DNA from: Microcoleus sp. CAWBG506
GTDB lineage: Bacteria > Cyanobacteriota > Cyanobacteriia > Cyanobacteriales > Microcoleaceae
DNA: 64,000 bases
NCBI GenBank assembly: GCA_020883125.1
Contig: JAHREW010000001.1
Span: 13,560-77,559 of the forward strand
Reading direction: 5' to 3'
In this document: piece by piece, positions 6,828-15,209 of the stretch
How the letters are laid out: each line of letters begins with the position of its first letter
Numbering within the stretch: position 1 is the first letter of the stretch
The notes under the pieces: model-generated
The model's database searches: none
What the model saw: only the letters and a program-made list of their open reading frames with translations
What the model was told of the DNA's origin: nothing
Position numbers and translations under genes: made by a program

Positions 6828-7658
6828 TTAAGCACTTTCCTCAATTAAATCCGCTTCCGCATCCCGCCGTCTGTTCATACCTCTTGCAATGGAAGTTCCC
6901 TCCCAAATTCGTTTCATTTGCCGGATTTGTTCCGCAATTCCCTTCACATCTTTTTTCGGTACTAAATCCCGAATTGCGCGCATTTCCAGGCGACGATTTC
7001 CCTCTAAACTCGTACCGCGATTAAACACCAAACTCACCAATCCCCCTTGAACATCTGGTGGTAATTCTTCAAAACCAGGAAATGTTTGTTTGGTAAAATT
7101 GTAAAATTTTGGCACTGTGACAACATTAAAAACTTCCCAAGCTAATTCCCAAGAAATTATCAGATCTCGAACACTAGCTAAACGCTGCTGCGCTGCATCC
7201 TTTTTTAACCCGCAGCAATCACTCAAACGCTTCCGGTCAACATCCTCTAATTTATGCCAATCTTGGTTAAAGACTTCTACACTGTTGTAACCTACATCAT
7301 AACCGATGCCGATCGTAATTCCTGATTCTCCTTCCGGCCAAGTGGGGCGTTGCAAAAACTTTTCGTAATATTCCTTTCCACCACCAATCTCGAATTCCAA
7401 AATTAGCTCGATCGTCCTGTATGATAAAAGTGACGACCCCAGCAATTCTCCAGGAAACAAAGCAGTCAGGGTTTCATCGCCCGCGATGCCATCTGCTACC
7501 AATCCTTGATTACTCTGAAATTCTTTCAGGGCTGCTTCAGTTTTTGGCCCAAATTTACCATCGGCACGACTGGAATTTAACCCTAATTCTAACAACCGTT
7601 TTTGTAGTTTAACCACATCGGAACCTGATGCACCTAATTTGAGAATTTTCACAATCAT
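6828..7658 (-). CDS. Peptidoglycan-binding / phage-type lysozyme-like hydrolase
   Basis: 276 residues. Residues 4-70 are a PG_binding_1 domain (LKLGASGSDVVKLQKRLLELGL, DGKFGPKTEAALKEFQ, VADGIAGDETL). The rest resembles a lysozyme-like (GH24/pesticin-type) fold: an early glutamate in LILEFEIGGGKEYYEKF, the GIGYDVG strand with an aspartate, and a C-terminal arginine-rich helix (ARGMNRRRDAEADLI) like the RRxxEAxL helix of T4-type lysozymes. The likely role is cleavage of cell-wall glycan. No signal peptide is visible, so it may be phage-derived, released by lysis, or exported without a cleavable signal. It sits alone, with no holin or phage genes next to it. Confidence 0.8.
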   Translation of the reverse strand: MIVKILKLGASGSDVVKLQKRLLELGLNSSRADGKFGPKTEAALKEFQSNQGLVADGIAGDETLTALFPGELLGSSLLSYRTIELILEFEIGGGKEYYEKFLQRPTWPEGESGITIGIGYDVGYNSVEVFNQDWHKLEDVDRKRLSDCCGLKKDAAQQRLASVRDLIISWELAWEVFNVVTVPKFYNFTKQTFPGFEELPPDVQGGLVSLVFNRGTSLEGNRRLEMRAIRDLVPKKDVKGIAEQIRQMKRIWEGTSIARGMNRRRDAEADLIEESA

Positions 7659-7727
7659 TTCCTCCTTTCTACATAGGGCTTATACTCTAATTTATCACAT
7701 TTAGGACTTATGCAACCATCCTAGGTC

Positions 7728-7757
7728 TAGGGGCAACCTGGCGTGGGATTGCCCCTA
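7728..7757. repeat. Small inverted repeat (TAGGGGCAA / TTGCCCCTA)
   Basis: A 9-bp perfect stem separates the lysozyme and fcl genes, with a 12-nt loop. It looks like a dispersed palindrome. It is not followed by a T run. Confidence 0.55.
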
Positions 7758-7813
7758 CAAAACGCTAGATTTAAATCAATAGCGTCTGTCTTTATAAACC
7801 TGGTCTTTTACAC

Positions 7814-8758
7814 TCACACTGCGTGTTTCCGATACCACTCGATCGTATTTTTCAACCCTTCCTTAAATTCGGTCTGTGCGGTAAACCCAAAGGCAGTTTT
7901 TGCCCTTTCTGTATCCAAACAACGGCGTGGCTGACCGTTCGGTTTATCTGTTTCCCAAACAATTTCGCCTTTAAACTCCATCAATTCGCAAATTAACTCA
8001 ATCAAATCTTTAATTGGTACTTCAGAATTGGTTCCCAAATTCACTGGTTCGGAGTCATTGTAATCCTGAGTTGCCATCACGATTCCCCGCGCGGCATCTG
8101 TGGAATACAAAAACTCGCGGGTAGGGCTACCATCGCCCCACACTGGCAATGTTTTGTCTCCCCTTTCTTGGGCTTCGTGGACTTTCCGAATTAAGGCGGG
8201 GATGACGTGGGAACTTTTGGGGTCAAAGTTATCTTCTGGGCCGTATAAGTTGACTGGTAGCAAATAGATGCCGTTGAATCCGTACTGCTGGCGATAGGAT
8301 TGCAGTTGCACTAATAAGGCTTTTTTGGCAATTCCGTAAGGGGCGTTAGTTACCTCTGGATAGCCGTTCCAGAGGTTTTCTTCTTTGAAAGGAACTGGAG
8401 TTAAGTTTGGATAAGCACAAATTGTGCCAACACAAACAAATTTTGTAACTCCGGCTTGGTAGGCTGCGTGAATTAGTTGCGCGCCCATCATCAAATTGTC
8501 GTAAAATAATTCAGCGGGTTTGAGTAGGTTTAAACCAATGCCACCGACGTGGGCTGCTAGGTGGATGATGATGTCTTGTTTGTCGGCGGCGCGTTGGCAG
8601 TTTTCCATGACGCGGAGGTCGCAATCGCACGATCGCGTTACATTGATTTTATCAGCACCGGCTCCTGCTTTGACTAACTGGTCGATGACTTGACGACCGA
8701 GGAAACCGGCGCCACCTGTCACTAAAATCCGTTGGTTACTTAAGTCTAAGCTAGTCAT
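7814..8758 (-). CDS. fcl: GDP-L-fucose synthase
   Basis: 314 residues. This NADPH-dependent SDR enzyme (3,5-epimerase/4-reductase) converts GDP-4-keto-6-deoxymannose to GDP-L-fucose. Visible features are the N-terminal Rossmann motif [11 protein letters not shown], the [10 protein letters not shown] strand, and the catalytic Tyr-Lys pair in [12 protein letters not shown] near residue 140. [12 protein letters not shown] near the C-terminus is typical of the nucleotide-sugar site. Normal length. It lies downstream of gmd on the same strand; together they make GDP-fucose from GDP-mannose for extracellular polysaccharide. The 337-bp gap between them means they may not share one promoter. Confidence 0.96.
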   Translation of the reverse strand: MTSLDLSNQRILVTGGAGFLGRQVIDQLVKAGAGADKINVTRSCDCDLRVMENCQRAADKQDIIIHLAAHVGGIGLNLLKPAELFYDNLMMGAQLIHAAYQAGVTKFVCVGTICAYPNLTPVPFKEENLWNGYPEVTNAPYGIAKKALLVQLQSYRQQYGFNGIYLLPVNLYGPEDNFDPKSSHVIPALIRKVHEAQERGDKTLPVWGDGSPTREFLYSTDAARGIVMATQDYNDSEPVNLGTNSEVPIKDLIELICELMEFKGEIVWETDKPNGQPRRCLDTERAKTAFGFTAQTEFKEGLKNTIEWYRKHAV

Positions 8759-8848
8759 AATTTTATCCTGCTTTTGAATAAAGGTCGATCGACAATATCA
8801 AATATCAACAATGATCAAAGCCTTGAGAAATCTCGTTCACAGCCGAGT

Positions 8849-8935
8849 CTAGATCCCCCTAAATCCCCCTTAATAAGGGGGACTTTGATCCATTTCCGGT
8901 TCCCCCCTTCGATCGGGGGGCTAGGGGGGATCTAA
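8849..8935. repeat. Nested poly-C/poly-G palindromes between fcl and gmd
   Basis: The outer ends TAGATCCCCCTA and TAGGGGGGATCTA are inverted copies. Between them lie two further hairpins, CCCCCTTAATAAGGGGG and CCCCCCTTCGATCGGGGGG. This is a common dispersed cyanobacterial intergenic repeat and is related to the insertion in the NB-ARC gene. The rest of the gap (8759-9095) holds nothing further recognised. Confidence 0.85.
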
Positions 8936-9095
8936 GTTTAATAGTCAAACCGCATTCTGTGACTGGCTTAGAAGTTAAGTTGACACGCTTTGGGCATTGC
9001 CGTCTCCTAATTTTGGCTACTAATAATTTCGATGCTGTCGGATTTGATATAACCTATTGGTGAACCCGCCCCGTAAGGTTCTTGACAATGATTAA

Positions 9096-10127
9096 TCAAT
9101 CAAATCCGTTCCCAGAACCTCGCCCTTGCTGCTCCAGAGCTTTAATGTCAGCATCTACCATTAAGTGTACTAATTGCTCAAAAGTTACAGAGGGTTCCCA
9201 ATTTAACTGAGTGCGGGCTTTTGTCGAGTCGCCAATCAAAAGTTCGACTTCGGCGGGACGTAGGTAGCGCTCATCAAACTCTACATAATCTTCCCAATTT
9301 AAGTTGGTGTAGGTGAAGGCTAAATGTAGGAATTCCTTAATGGAATGGGTCTCGTTGGTCGCAATGACATAATCATCTGGTTTTTCTTGTTGCAGCATCA
9401 GCCACATTGCCCGCACATAGTCTTTAGCATAGCCCCAGTCTCGCTTGGCATCGAGATTTCCGAGGTAAAGTTTTTTCTGTTTTCCTGCTAAAATTTTGGC
9501 GAGGGCGCGAGTGATTTTGCGAGTTACAAATGTTTCACCACGGCGGGGAGATTCGTGGTTAAATAGGATGCCGTTGCAGGCAAAAAGACCGTAGGATTCG
9601 CGATAGTTTACTGTTTGCCAGTGACCGTAAACTTTGGCGCAAGCGTAGGGGCTTCTGGGATAAAAAGGTGTTGTTTCTTTTTGGGGAACTTCCTGCACTA
9701 AGCCAAACATTTCCGAAGAACCTGCTTGATAAAAGCGCACTTCTATGCCTGTGCGTCGCTGATAGTCTCGAACTGCTTCTAGGAGGCGCAATACGCCCAT
9801 TCCTACGGCATCAACCGTATATTCTGGGGAGTCAAAGCTAACTCGAACGTGAGATTGAGCCCCTAAGTTATAAACTTCTACTGGCTTGACTTCTTCTAAT
9901 ATCCGGCGCAGAGTGGTGCCGTCGGTTAAGTCTCCGTAGTGGAGAAACAATTTGGCGTCCTCGCTGTGAGGATCGACATAAATGTGGTCAATGCGATCGG
10001 TGTTGAAACTAGAACTCCGCCGGATAATGCCGTGAACTTCATATCCTTTTTCTAGCAGTAACTCACTCAAATAAGAGCCGTCTTGCCCTGTAATACCCGT
10101 TATTAGCGCTCGCTTCCGTTGCGTCAT
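9096..10127 (-). CDS. gmd: GDP-mannose 4,6-dehydratase
   Basis: 343 residues. This NADP-dependent SDR enzyme converts GDP-D-mannose to GDP-4-keto-6-deoxy-D-mannose. Evidence: Rossmann [15 protein letters not shown] near residue 10, the [15 protein letters not shown] motif, the [11 protein letters not shown] segment, catalytic tyrosine in [12 protein letters not shown], and the [17 protein letters not shown] motif typical of GMDs. Full length for the family. It feeds the adjacent fucose synthase and lies upstream of it on the same strand, downstream of a priming sugar transferase. The set fits extracellular polysaccharide or O-antigen synthesis. Confidence 0.97.
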   Translation of the reverse strand: MTQRKRALITGITGQDGSYLSELLLEKGYEVHGIIRRSSSFNTDRIDHIYVDPHSEDAKLFLHYGDLTDGTTLRRILEEVKPVEVYNLGAQSHVRVSFDSPEYTVDAVGMGVLRLLEAVRDYQRRTGIEVRFYQAGSSEMFGLVQEVPQKETTPFYPRSPYACAKVYGHWQTVNYRESYGLFACNGILFNHESPRRGETFVTRKITRALAKILAGKQKKLYLGNLDAKRDWGYAKDYVRAMWLMLQQEKPDDYVIATNETHSIKEFLHLAFTYTNLNWEDYVEFDERYLRPAEVELLIGDSTKARTQLNWEPSVTFEQLVHLMVDADIKALEQQGRGSGNGFD

Positions 10128-10281
10128 CTAAATTGTTCCTTGACAGATTGTAATTTTCAGGGCAGGGGTGCAGTTGCCTGCCGATCGTTTTCTCAAGCTC
10201 TAGGTTAACTCACAATTATTCGATCGGTGTCAAAGCAGATCTGAGATTTTGCAAAGACTTAGCCCAGGCAGTCAGTAGCAA

Positions 10282-10322
10282 GCATCAGTAGTTAGTAGCA
10301 AATTAGTAGTAACTACTGATGC
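10282..10322. terminator. Inverted repeat between gmd and the sugar transferase
   Basis: A perfect 13-bp stem (GCATCAGTAGTTA / TAACTACTGATGC) with a 15-nt loop lies just downstream of the minus-strand sugar transferase stop. An outer CAGTCAG / CTGACTG pair extends it. There is no clear T run, so it may be a dispersed repeat rather than a true terminator. Confidence 0.45.
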
Positions 10323-10338
10323 TGACTGCGGACAAAAA

Positions 10339-11070
10339 TTAATATGCGCCGTTATTTTTAGGAAAAATCACCACGCCAATTGTTTTGAAAACGATCCACA
10401 GATCCATCCAAAGGTTTTTTTCATTTGCATAATAGAGGTCGATCTGGACTCGGCGGGGATAGGGAATGTCGTTCCGGCCGGAGACTTGCCATAGGCCTGT
10501 AATTCCAGGTCTGATGGTCAGAACTTTGTTGATGTAAGTGCCGTATCTAGGCAATTCCTCTTCAACTAAGGGTCTGGGCCCAACTACGCTCATATCTCCC
10601 TTCAAAACATTCCAAAATTGGGGAAATTCATCTAAACTGGTCGCTCTGAGAAACCTTCCGATACAGGTAATTCGAGGGTCTTGTTTCAGCTTGAAATTGT
10701 CCTCAAACTCTTGACGGAGATGCGGCGATTTTTCCATGATTTCCACCAAGATGTCGTCGGCATTTTCCACCATCGTTCTGAATTTCAGGCAATAAAACAT
10801 CTTGTGATTTTTGCCTACTCGTTCCTGTACATAAAAAATTGGCCCGGAGGAGCTTAAGGCTATCGAGAGAGCCAAAAGCAGGTAAACCGGAGCAAACAGG
10901 ATCAGAACCGACAAGGAAAACATGATGTCAAATAACCGTTTGAAAAATTCTCCGTCGAGGCTTTGGAGAGAGCGACTTATACGTCTGTCTCTAGACAAGA
11001 CAGGCTGAAAACCGCGTCTCGCGATCGCTCGAATTACCTTGCCGGAGATTAGTTGGCTGTCGGCAGTCAT
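10339..11070 (-). CDS. Polyprenyl-phosphate sugar-1-phosphate transferase (exopolysaccharide priming)
   Basis: 243 residues. Family of WcaJ/RfbP-like enzymes that transfer a sugar-1-phosphate from a nucleotide sugar to undecaprenyl phosphate at the inner membrane. One hydrophobic segment (residues ~50-72, FSLSVLILFAPVYLLLALSIAL) anchors it. Catalytic-domain motifs are SGPIFYVQERVGKNHKMF, CLKFRTM, TSLDEFPQFWNVLKGDMSVVGPRPL and RPGITGLWQVSGR. It lacks the N-terminal multi-helix region of larger family members, so it is the short catalytic-core type. Its neighbours (gmd, fcl, GT4) support a role in starting a repeat unit. The actual sugar is not readable. Confidence 0.95.
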   Translation of the reverse strand: MTADSQLISGKVIRAIARRGFQPVLSRDRRISRSLQSLDGEFFKRLFDIMFSLSVLILFAPVYLLLALSIALSSSGPIFYVQERVGKNHKMFYCLKFRTMVENADDILVEIMEKSPHLRQEFEDNFKLKQDPRITCIGRFLRATSLDEFPQFWNVLKGDMSVVGPRPLVEEELPRYGTYINKVLTIRPGITGLWQVSGRNDIPYPRRVQIDLYYANEKNLWMDLWIVFKTIGVVIFPKNNGAY

Positions 11071-11169
11071 CTTACTCCTTCACTTCACACCACACACAGT
11101 CCTGATCATAAAGCCTCAAGACGCTTTGTTCTGTGAATTATGTTTCTAATCGTCAATTTTCTGGGGCCT

Positions 11170-11252
11170 TGGGTAGTGGACAGTGGGCAGTGGGTAGTGG
11201 CTAGTGGGCGGTTGGTGCTTGTCAGTGGGCGGTTGAGGGTTGTCAGTGGGCC
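11170..11252. repeat. Degenerate GT-rich tandem repeat
   Basis: Imperfect repeats of AGTGGGC / GGTTGGTGCTTGTC (for example AGTGGGCGGTT twice) fill the gap between the sugar transferase and GT4 genes. No coding potential is convincing. Confidence 0.6.
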
Positions 11253-11329
11253 TAGAAAAAATTCTCGCCCTGTGGGACTATCTGCCCCTCTCCCTCTGTG
11301 CCTCTGTGCCTGTGGGACTATCTCCCCCT

Positions 11330-12517
11330 TTAACTCCCAGACTGCGTAAAATTACCAGAGTGAAATTGCTGATAGCATTGTTCCACAAAGGCTAGATAGC
11401 GCTCGCGAAAGACTTCTGGGGCAAACTCCTCGGCGTGGAGTCGCCCGATTTCCGGCTGAAATTTGCCTTGCAACTGTTCAAACTCCTCCACCGCTGCCAC
11501 TAATGCGGCGGCGGTTTGGGAAGCAAAAAATAAACCAGTCCCTGTCTCTGGATGTTGGCGAATGTCGCGCACTGTCTCCAATGCGCCGCCCGCTGCATAG
11601 GCAATTACTGGTGTTCCGCAAGCTTGAGCTTCTACTAAAGCGATGCCAAAATCTTCGCAAGCTGCGTACACAAAGGCTTTGGCTTGGGCTATGTATTTTT
11701 CAACTACTTCGGATGGTTGCCATCCGAGTATTTGCACGTTGGGTTTGGCGAGTTGTCGGATCGTTTCTAATTCAGGCCCGGTGCCGATGACAATGAGATT
11801 ATGGCCCAGTTGATTGAATGCTTGGACGATCGCACTTACGTTTTTGTAGCTTACCAATCGGCAAACAGTCACATAAAAATCTTGTTTCTGTGGCATTAAG
11901 GAAAATCGAGCGATATCTACTGGCGGATAAATCACCTCTGCCCGTCGCCGGTAACATCGCCAAATCCGGCGGGCTGTATGTTGGGAATTGGCGATGAAAT
12001 AATCAACGCGATTGGCAGAAATGACTTCCCACTGCCGTAGCCGGTGTAGCAAATATCGCGTCAGCACCCCTGGGATGCCCCGTCCGGCTTTGCTGCTGTT
12101 CAAATAGTCAAAAGTCATGTCCCATGCGTAACGCATGGGTGTGTGGCAGTAACAGACGTGTAGTTGCCCTGGACTGCTGAGGATGCCTTTGGCGACGGCA
12201 TGGGATGATGAGAGGATGATGTCATATTGACGCACATCTAGTTGTTCGATCGCGATCGGCAGAAAAGGCAAATATTTTTGGACACCTTTGCGGGCCAAGG
12301 GAAAGTGCTGCAAAAACGTTGTGCCAATCTCTCGCCCAAAAAGATAGCTTTGGGGATTTGTCGATTCAAAGTCAATGAGGGCATAGACATCGGCATCTAC
12401 GTGTTTGAGGATTTCCTCTACTACTAATTCTGAACCGCCCGTGGCTAAGGGCGTTAACCATTCGTGAACTAGGGCATATTTAAGTTTTTCTACAGCAGAT
12501 TTCACTCTTGTCTCCAC
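11330..12517 (-). CDS. Glycosyltransferase family 4 (GT-B fold)
   Basis: 395 residues. The N-terminal acceptor-domain motif is LVHEWLTPLATGGSELV. The C-terminal donor domain contains FYVTVCRLVSYKN, the NVQILGWQP strand and the EX7E motif in EDFGIALVEAQACGTPVIAY near residue 286. It is a retaining transferase using a nucleotide sugar, and the HVCYCHTPMRYAWDM segment is shared with mannosyltransferase-like (WbaZ-type) members. Its place upstream of the priming transferase, gmd and fcl suggests it assembles a mannose/fucose-containing exopolysaccharide. Acceptor and linkage are unknown. Confidence 0.92.
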   Translation of the reverse strand: METRVKSAVEKLKYALVHEWLTPLATGGSELVVEEILKHVDADVYALIDFESTNPQSYLFGREIGTTFLQHFPLARKGVQKYLPFLPIAIEQLDVRQYDIILSSSHAVAKGILSSPGQLHVCYCHTPMRYAWDMTFDYLNSSKAGRGIPGVLTRYLLHRLRQWEVISANRVDYFIANSQHTARRIWRCYRRRAEVIYPPVDIARFSLMPQKQDFYVTVCRLVSYKNVSAIVQAFNQLGHNLIVIGTGPELETIRQLAKPNVQILGWQPSEVVEKYIAQAKAFVYAACEDFGIALVEAQACGTPVIAYAAGGALETVRDIRQHPETGTGLFFASQTAAALVAAVEEFEQLQGKFQPEIGRLHAEEFAPEVFRERYLAFVEQCYQQFHSGNFTQSGS

Positions 12518-12802
12518 ACCAGTAACAATTTTTAGCTTGGATTGAGACTAGCAAAAAAAACAATCCTTCTTGTCTGTAGTCGATCGAACTATTTGTTTGG
12601 GCTAATTCTGTCAATATCACTTTGGCTAAGGTGAATGCCCGACTTACTGAAAGTGACAGTACAAAGCTATTTTGGGCTCATCAGAGTGCTGGCTGGAGAG
12701 GATTGTTGAGAGTAAATACCATTAGGCCCAATTGATGTATAGTATTTACGATCGCCTAAACCTTCGGGAGTAGCGATCGATCCCATGTGGTGTGAGGTAA
12801 AA

Positions 12803-14842
12803 ATGTCGAAAATTTTGTGGAAAGGACTCTTAGTCAGTCCCGCTGTATTAGCAGCAAGTTTGGTTGTATCTTCTGCTTCCCTAGCAGAGCAACCTCTGGA
12901 AATTGCAGCAACGACTCCAGTTAATAAATTGCAATTAGCAGGTGCGGCAACAGAGACAGCAAAGCCCGATACAGAAGCGTTAACGGCAGATTCAGTCTCA
13001 TTAGCTAGCCCTCAGACTATTGAGACTATTGACAATACAAGTGCGATCGAGTCGATCGCCCCAGTAGCTCAACAGTCAAAAGAACCAGCCAACACAGTAG
13101 CAGCAGCAGATTTAATCACAACAGAGCCTGTCGCCGCAGCACCAGCCGCAGAACCCAACAGCACAGTCCTAGGGGCAAACACCAGCGAAGCCAAACCAGC
13201 CACCGACTCAACCAGGACACTTGCACCACAACCACAACCGGAGCAAATTTCCCAATCGACAGCTCCCAAGACCACATCTCCAGCATTGCCCAATGCCTTA
13301 GAGCAAATCAACCAATACAGCGCCGAAGGCACCGACAGTGAAAATGCAGCCGGTCAAGTCACCTCGGTTTCCCAACTCTCTGACGTGCGGCCTACAGATT
13401 GGGCATTCCAAGCATTGCAGTCCCTAGTAGAACGCTACGGTTGTATAGCTGGGTATCCCGACGGCACATTCCGCGGCAACCGCGCCATGACTCGCTACGA
13501 ATTTGCGGCCGGTTTAAACGCCTGTTTGGATAAAGTCAACGAACTGATTAGAGGCGGTAGCAAAGGCCTGGCAACTAAAGAAGATTTAGCTTCTGTGCAA
13601 AAATTGCAAGAAGAATTTGCCGCCGAATTAGCTACCTTGCGCGGCCGCGTCGATGCTTTGGAAGCACGGACGGCTGAATTAGAAGCAAATCAGTTTTCGA
13701 CTACCACTAAACTCAATGGCGAAGTGATATTCGCTTTGGAAGGCATCGCCAGAGGAGAAGATGCTAATGGTCGCGATGCTGATAAAACAACAGCTTTTGG
13801 CAGCAGAGTTCGTCTCAATTTCGACACGAGTTTCACAGGCAAAGATTTACTGAGAACTCGACTGCAAGTTTTAAATTTGGGTTCATTTTCTACGAATAAC
13901 ACCAAAACTGCTGAAGGAGAATTGCGGTTTAATGCTGGGCCCTTCGGCACTGCTAGCAATACTGTAGGTTTAGATGCGTTGTTTTACCAATTCCCTCTAG
14001 GCAAAAGCACTACAGTCATTCTCGAAGCCAATGCCGGCGCTGCTGACGATTTCACAAATACGGTGAACCCTTACTTTGACGGAGATGGGGGCAGCGGAGC
14101 TCTTTCTAACTTCGGTACTCGCAACCCGATTTACTATTTGACCGCAGGTAGCGGTATCGCTTTGCGGCATCAATTTGGGGACAAACTGGAGCTGAGTTTG
14201 GGATATTTGGCCGGCAATGCTGCTAACCCAACCAAGGGAAATGGTTTATTTAACGGCTCCTACGGCGGTTTGGCTCAGTTGACTTTTAAACCGACAAGTA
14301 GCATGACTTTAGGTTTGACTTACCTTAATTCCTACAACTTCGTCACTGGTACAGGCAGCAATGCTTCTAATTTTCCGGGCCGGCTCGGTTACTTCGGGCT
14401 AGGTGACGGTACTGTTCCGGTTTCTAGCAATTCTTACGGCTTGGAGGCTTCCTGGAAGCTGAACCGTGGACTTGCGGTTGGCGGTTGGGCTGGTTACACC
14501 AATCAGCGCATTTTATCCAACTTGAGAACTGCTACCGGTTCTGTCCAGCGGGGAGACCAAAAAATCTGGAACTGGGCAGTTACTTTGGCTTTTCCCGATT
14601 TATTGAAAGAGGGAAATGTCGCTGGCTTTTTGGTAGGTATGGAACCGAGAGTGACGAGTTCCACTAATCGGACATTGCCCGAAGATAAGGATACTTCGTT
14701 GCACATTGAAGGTTTCTATCAGTTCAAGTTGAGTGACAATATTTCCATCACTCCTGGTTTAATTTGGCTGACTGCTCCCGACCACAATAACAAGAATTCT
14801 GATTTGTTGATTGGGGTAGTTAGAACGACTTTCACTTTCTAG
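12803..14842 (+). CDS. SLH-domain OprB-type outer-membrane porin (iron uptake porin family)
   Basis: 679 residues from the ATG chosen because AGGT sits five to eight bases upstream; an ATG 18 bp earlier would add MWCEVK. A signal peptide (WKGLLVSPAVLAASLVVSSASLA) is followed by a ~150-residue low-complexity Ala/Thr/Pro linker, and an SLH domain (LSDVRPTDWAFQALQSLVERYGCIAGYPDGTF). A coiled coil follows (EDLASVQKLQEEFAAELATLRGRV), and then a ~400-residue beta-barrel of OprB type ending in the outer-membrane signature aromatic residue (RTTFTF). These proteins anchor to peptidoglycan through SLH and form solute pores; cyanobacterial members have been linked to inorganic ion and iron uptake. The gene is monocistronic and followed by a hairpin. 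The long linker is unusual. Confidence 0.93.
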   Translation: MSKILWKGLLVSPAVLAASLVVSSASLAEQPLEIAATTPVNKLQLAGAATETAKPDTEALTADSVSLASPQTIETIDNTSAIESIAPVAQQSKEPANTVAAADLITTEPVAAAPAAEPNSTVLGANTSEAKPATDSTRTLAPQPQPEQISQSTAPKTTSPALPNALEQINQYSAEGTDSENAAGQVTSVSQLSDVRPTDWAFQALQSLVERYGCIAGYPDGTFRGNRAMTRYEFAAGLNACLDKVNELIRGGSKGLATKEDLASVQKLQEEFAAELATLRGRVDALEARTAELEANQFSTTTKLNGEVIFALEGIARGEDANGRDADKTTAFGSRVRLNFDTSFTGKDLLRTRLQVLNLGSFSTNNTKTAEGELRFNAGPFGTASNTVGLDALFYQFPLGKSTTVILEANAGAADDFTNTVNPYFDGDGGSGALSNFGTRNPIYYLTAGSGIALRHQFGDKLELSLGYLAGNAANPTKGNGLFNGSYGGLAQLTFKPTSSMTLGLTYLNSYNFVTGTGSNASNFPGRLGYFGLGDGTVPVSSNSYGLEASWKLNRGLAVGGWAGYTNQRILSNLRTATGSVQRGDQKIWNWAVTLAFPDLLKEGNVAGFLVGMEPRVTSSTNRTLPEDKDTSLHIEGFYQFKLSDNISITPGLIWLTAPDHNNKNSDLLIGVVRTTFTF

Positions 14843-14856
14843 GTTGTTTTTAACCG

Positions 14857-14891
14857 CAGATTAACGCAGATTCATGGTCTGCGTTAATCTG
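14857..14891 (+). terminator. Perfect 14-bp hairpin after the porin gene
   Basis: CAGATTAACGCAGA pairs exactly with TCTGCGTTAATCTG across a 7-nt loop, 14 bp after the porin stop. No U tract follows. Similar CGCAGATTAACGCAGA sequences are common dispersed repeats in cyanobacteria, so terminator function is tentative. Confidence 0.55.
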
Positions 14892-15024
14892 TACAGTGCT
14901 TTTTGGTCATTGGAACGAACCGCCAAGACTCTAGACCTTCTTCCTCCCTCTGCGTCCTCTGTGTTCTCTGCGGTTAAATCATTCCCATTCTTTGGGTCAA
15001 AAATATTAAATATTCAACAATAAC

Positions 15025-15049
15025 GACCAGCTTTTTGTGAAAGCTGGTC
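15025..15049. terminator. Hairpin between the convergent porin and NFACT genes
   Basis: GACCAGCTTT pairs perfectly with AAAGCTGGTC across a 5-nt loop, with Ts in the stem top. It lies between the 3' ends of two convergent genes and could act in both directions. The rest of 14892-15209 holds only a short dispersed CCTCTGCGTCCTCTGTG-type repeat. Confidence 0.55.
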
Positions 15050-15209
15050 TGCTAATTAATTAAGTCCGTTGTTCTCTCAAAGTGAGGAAACCCAAACAGC
15101 GCGTTCCCTTGCAGCGGGTTCTTCAAAACATATCATCCTTCGAGAGTGTTACTTTAGCAAGAAAATTTAATTTTTGCAATAAAACTTTACATTTCCGGCC
15201 GGACTTGGA

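Noticed and set aside
6828..7658. Prophage region, suggested by the phage-type lysozyme
   Set aside because: No capsid, tail, terminase, integrase or holin genes lie nearby, and the flanking genes are a hypothetical pair and fcl.
11140..11349. 69-codon ORF upstream of the sugar transferase
   Set aside because: It is made of a GT-rich tandem repeat and overlaps the GT4 3' end. No start signal or family match.
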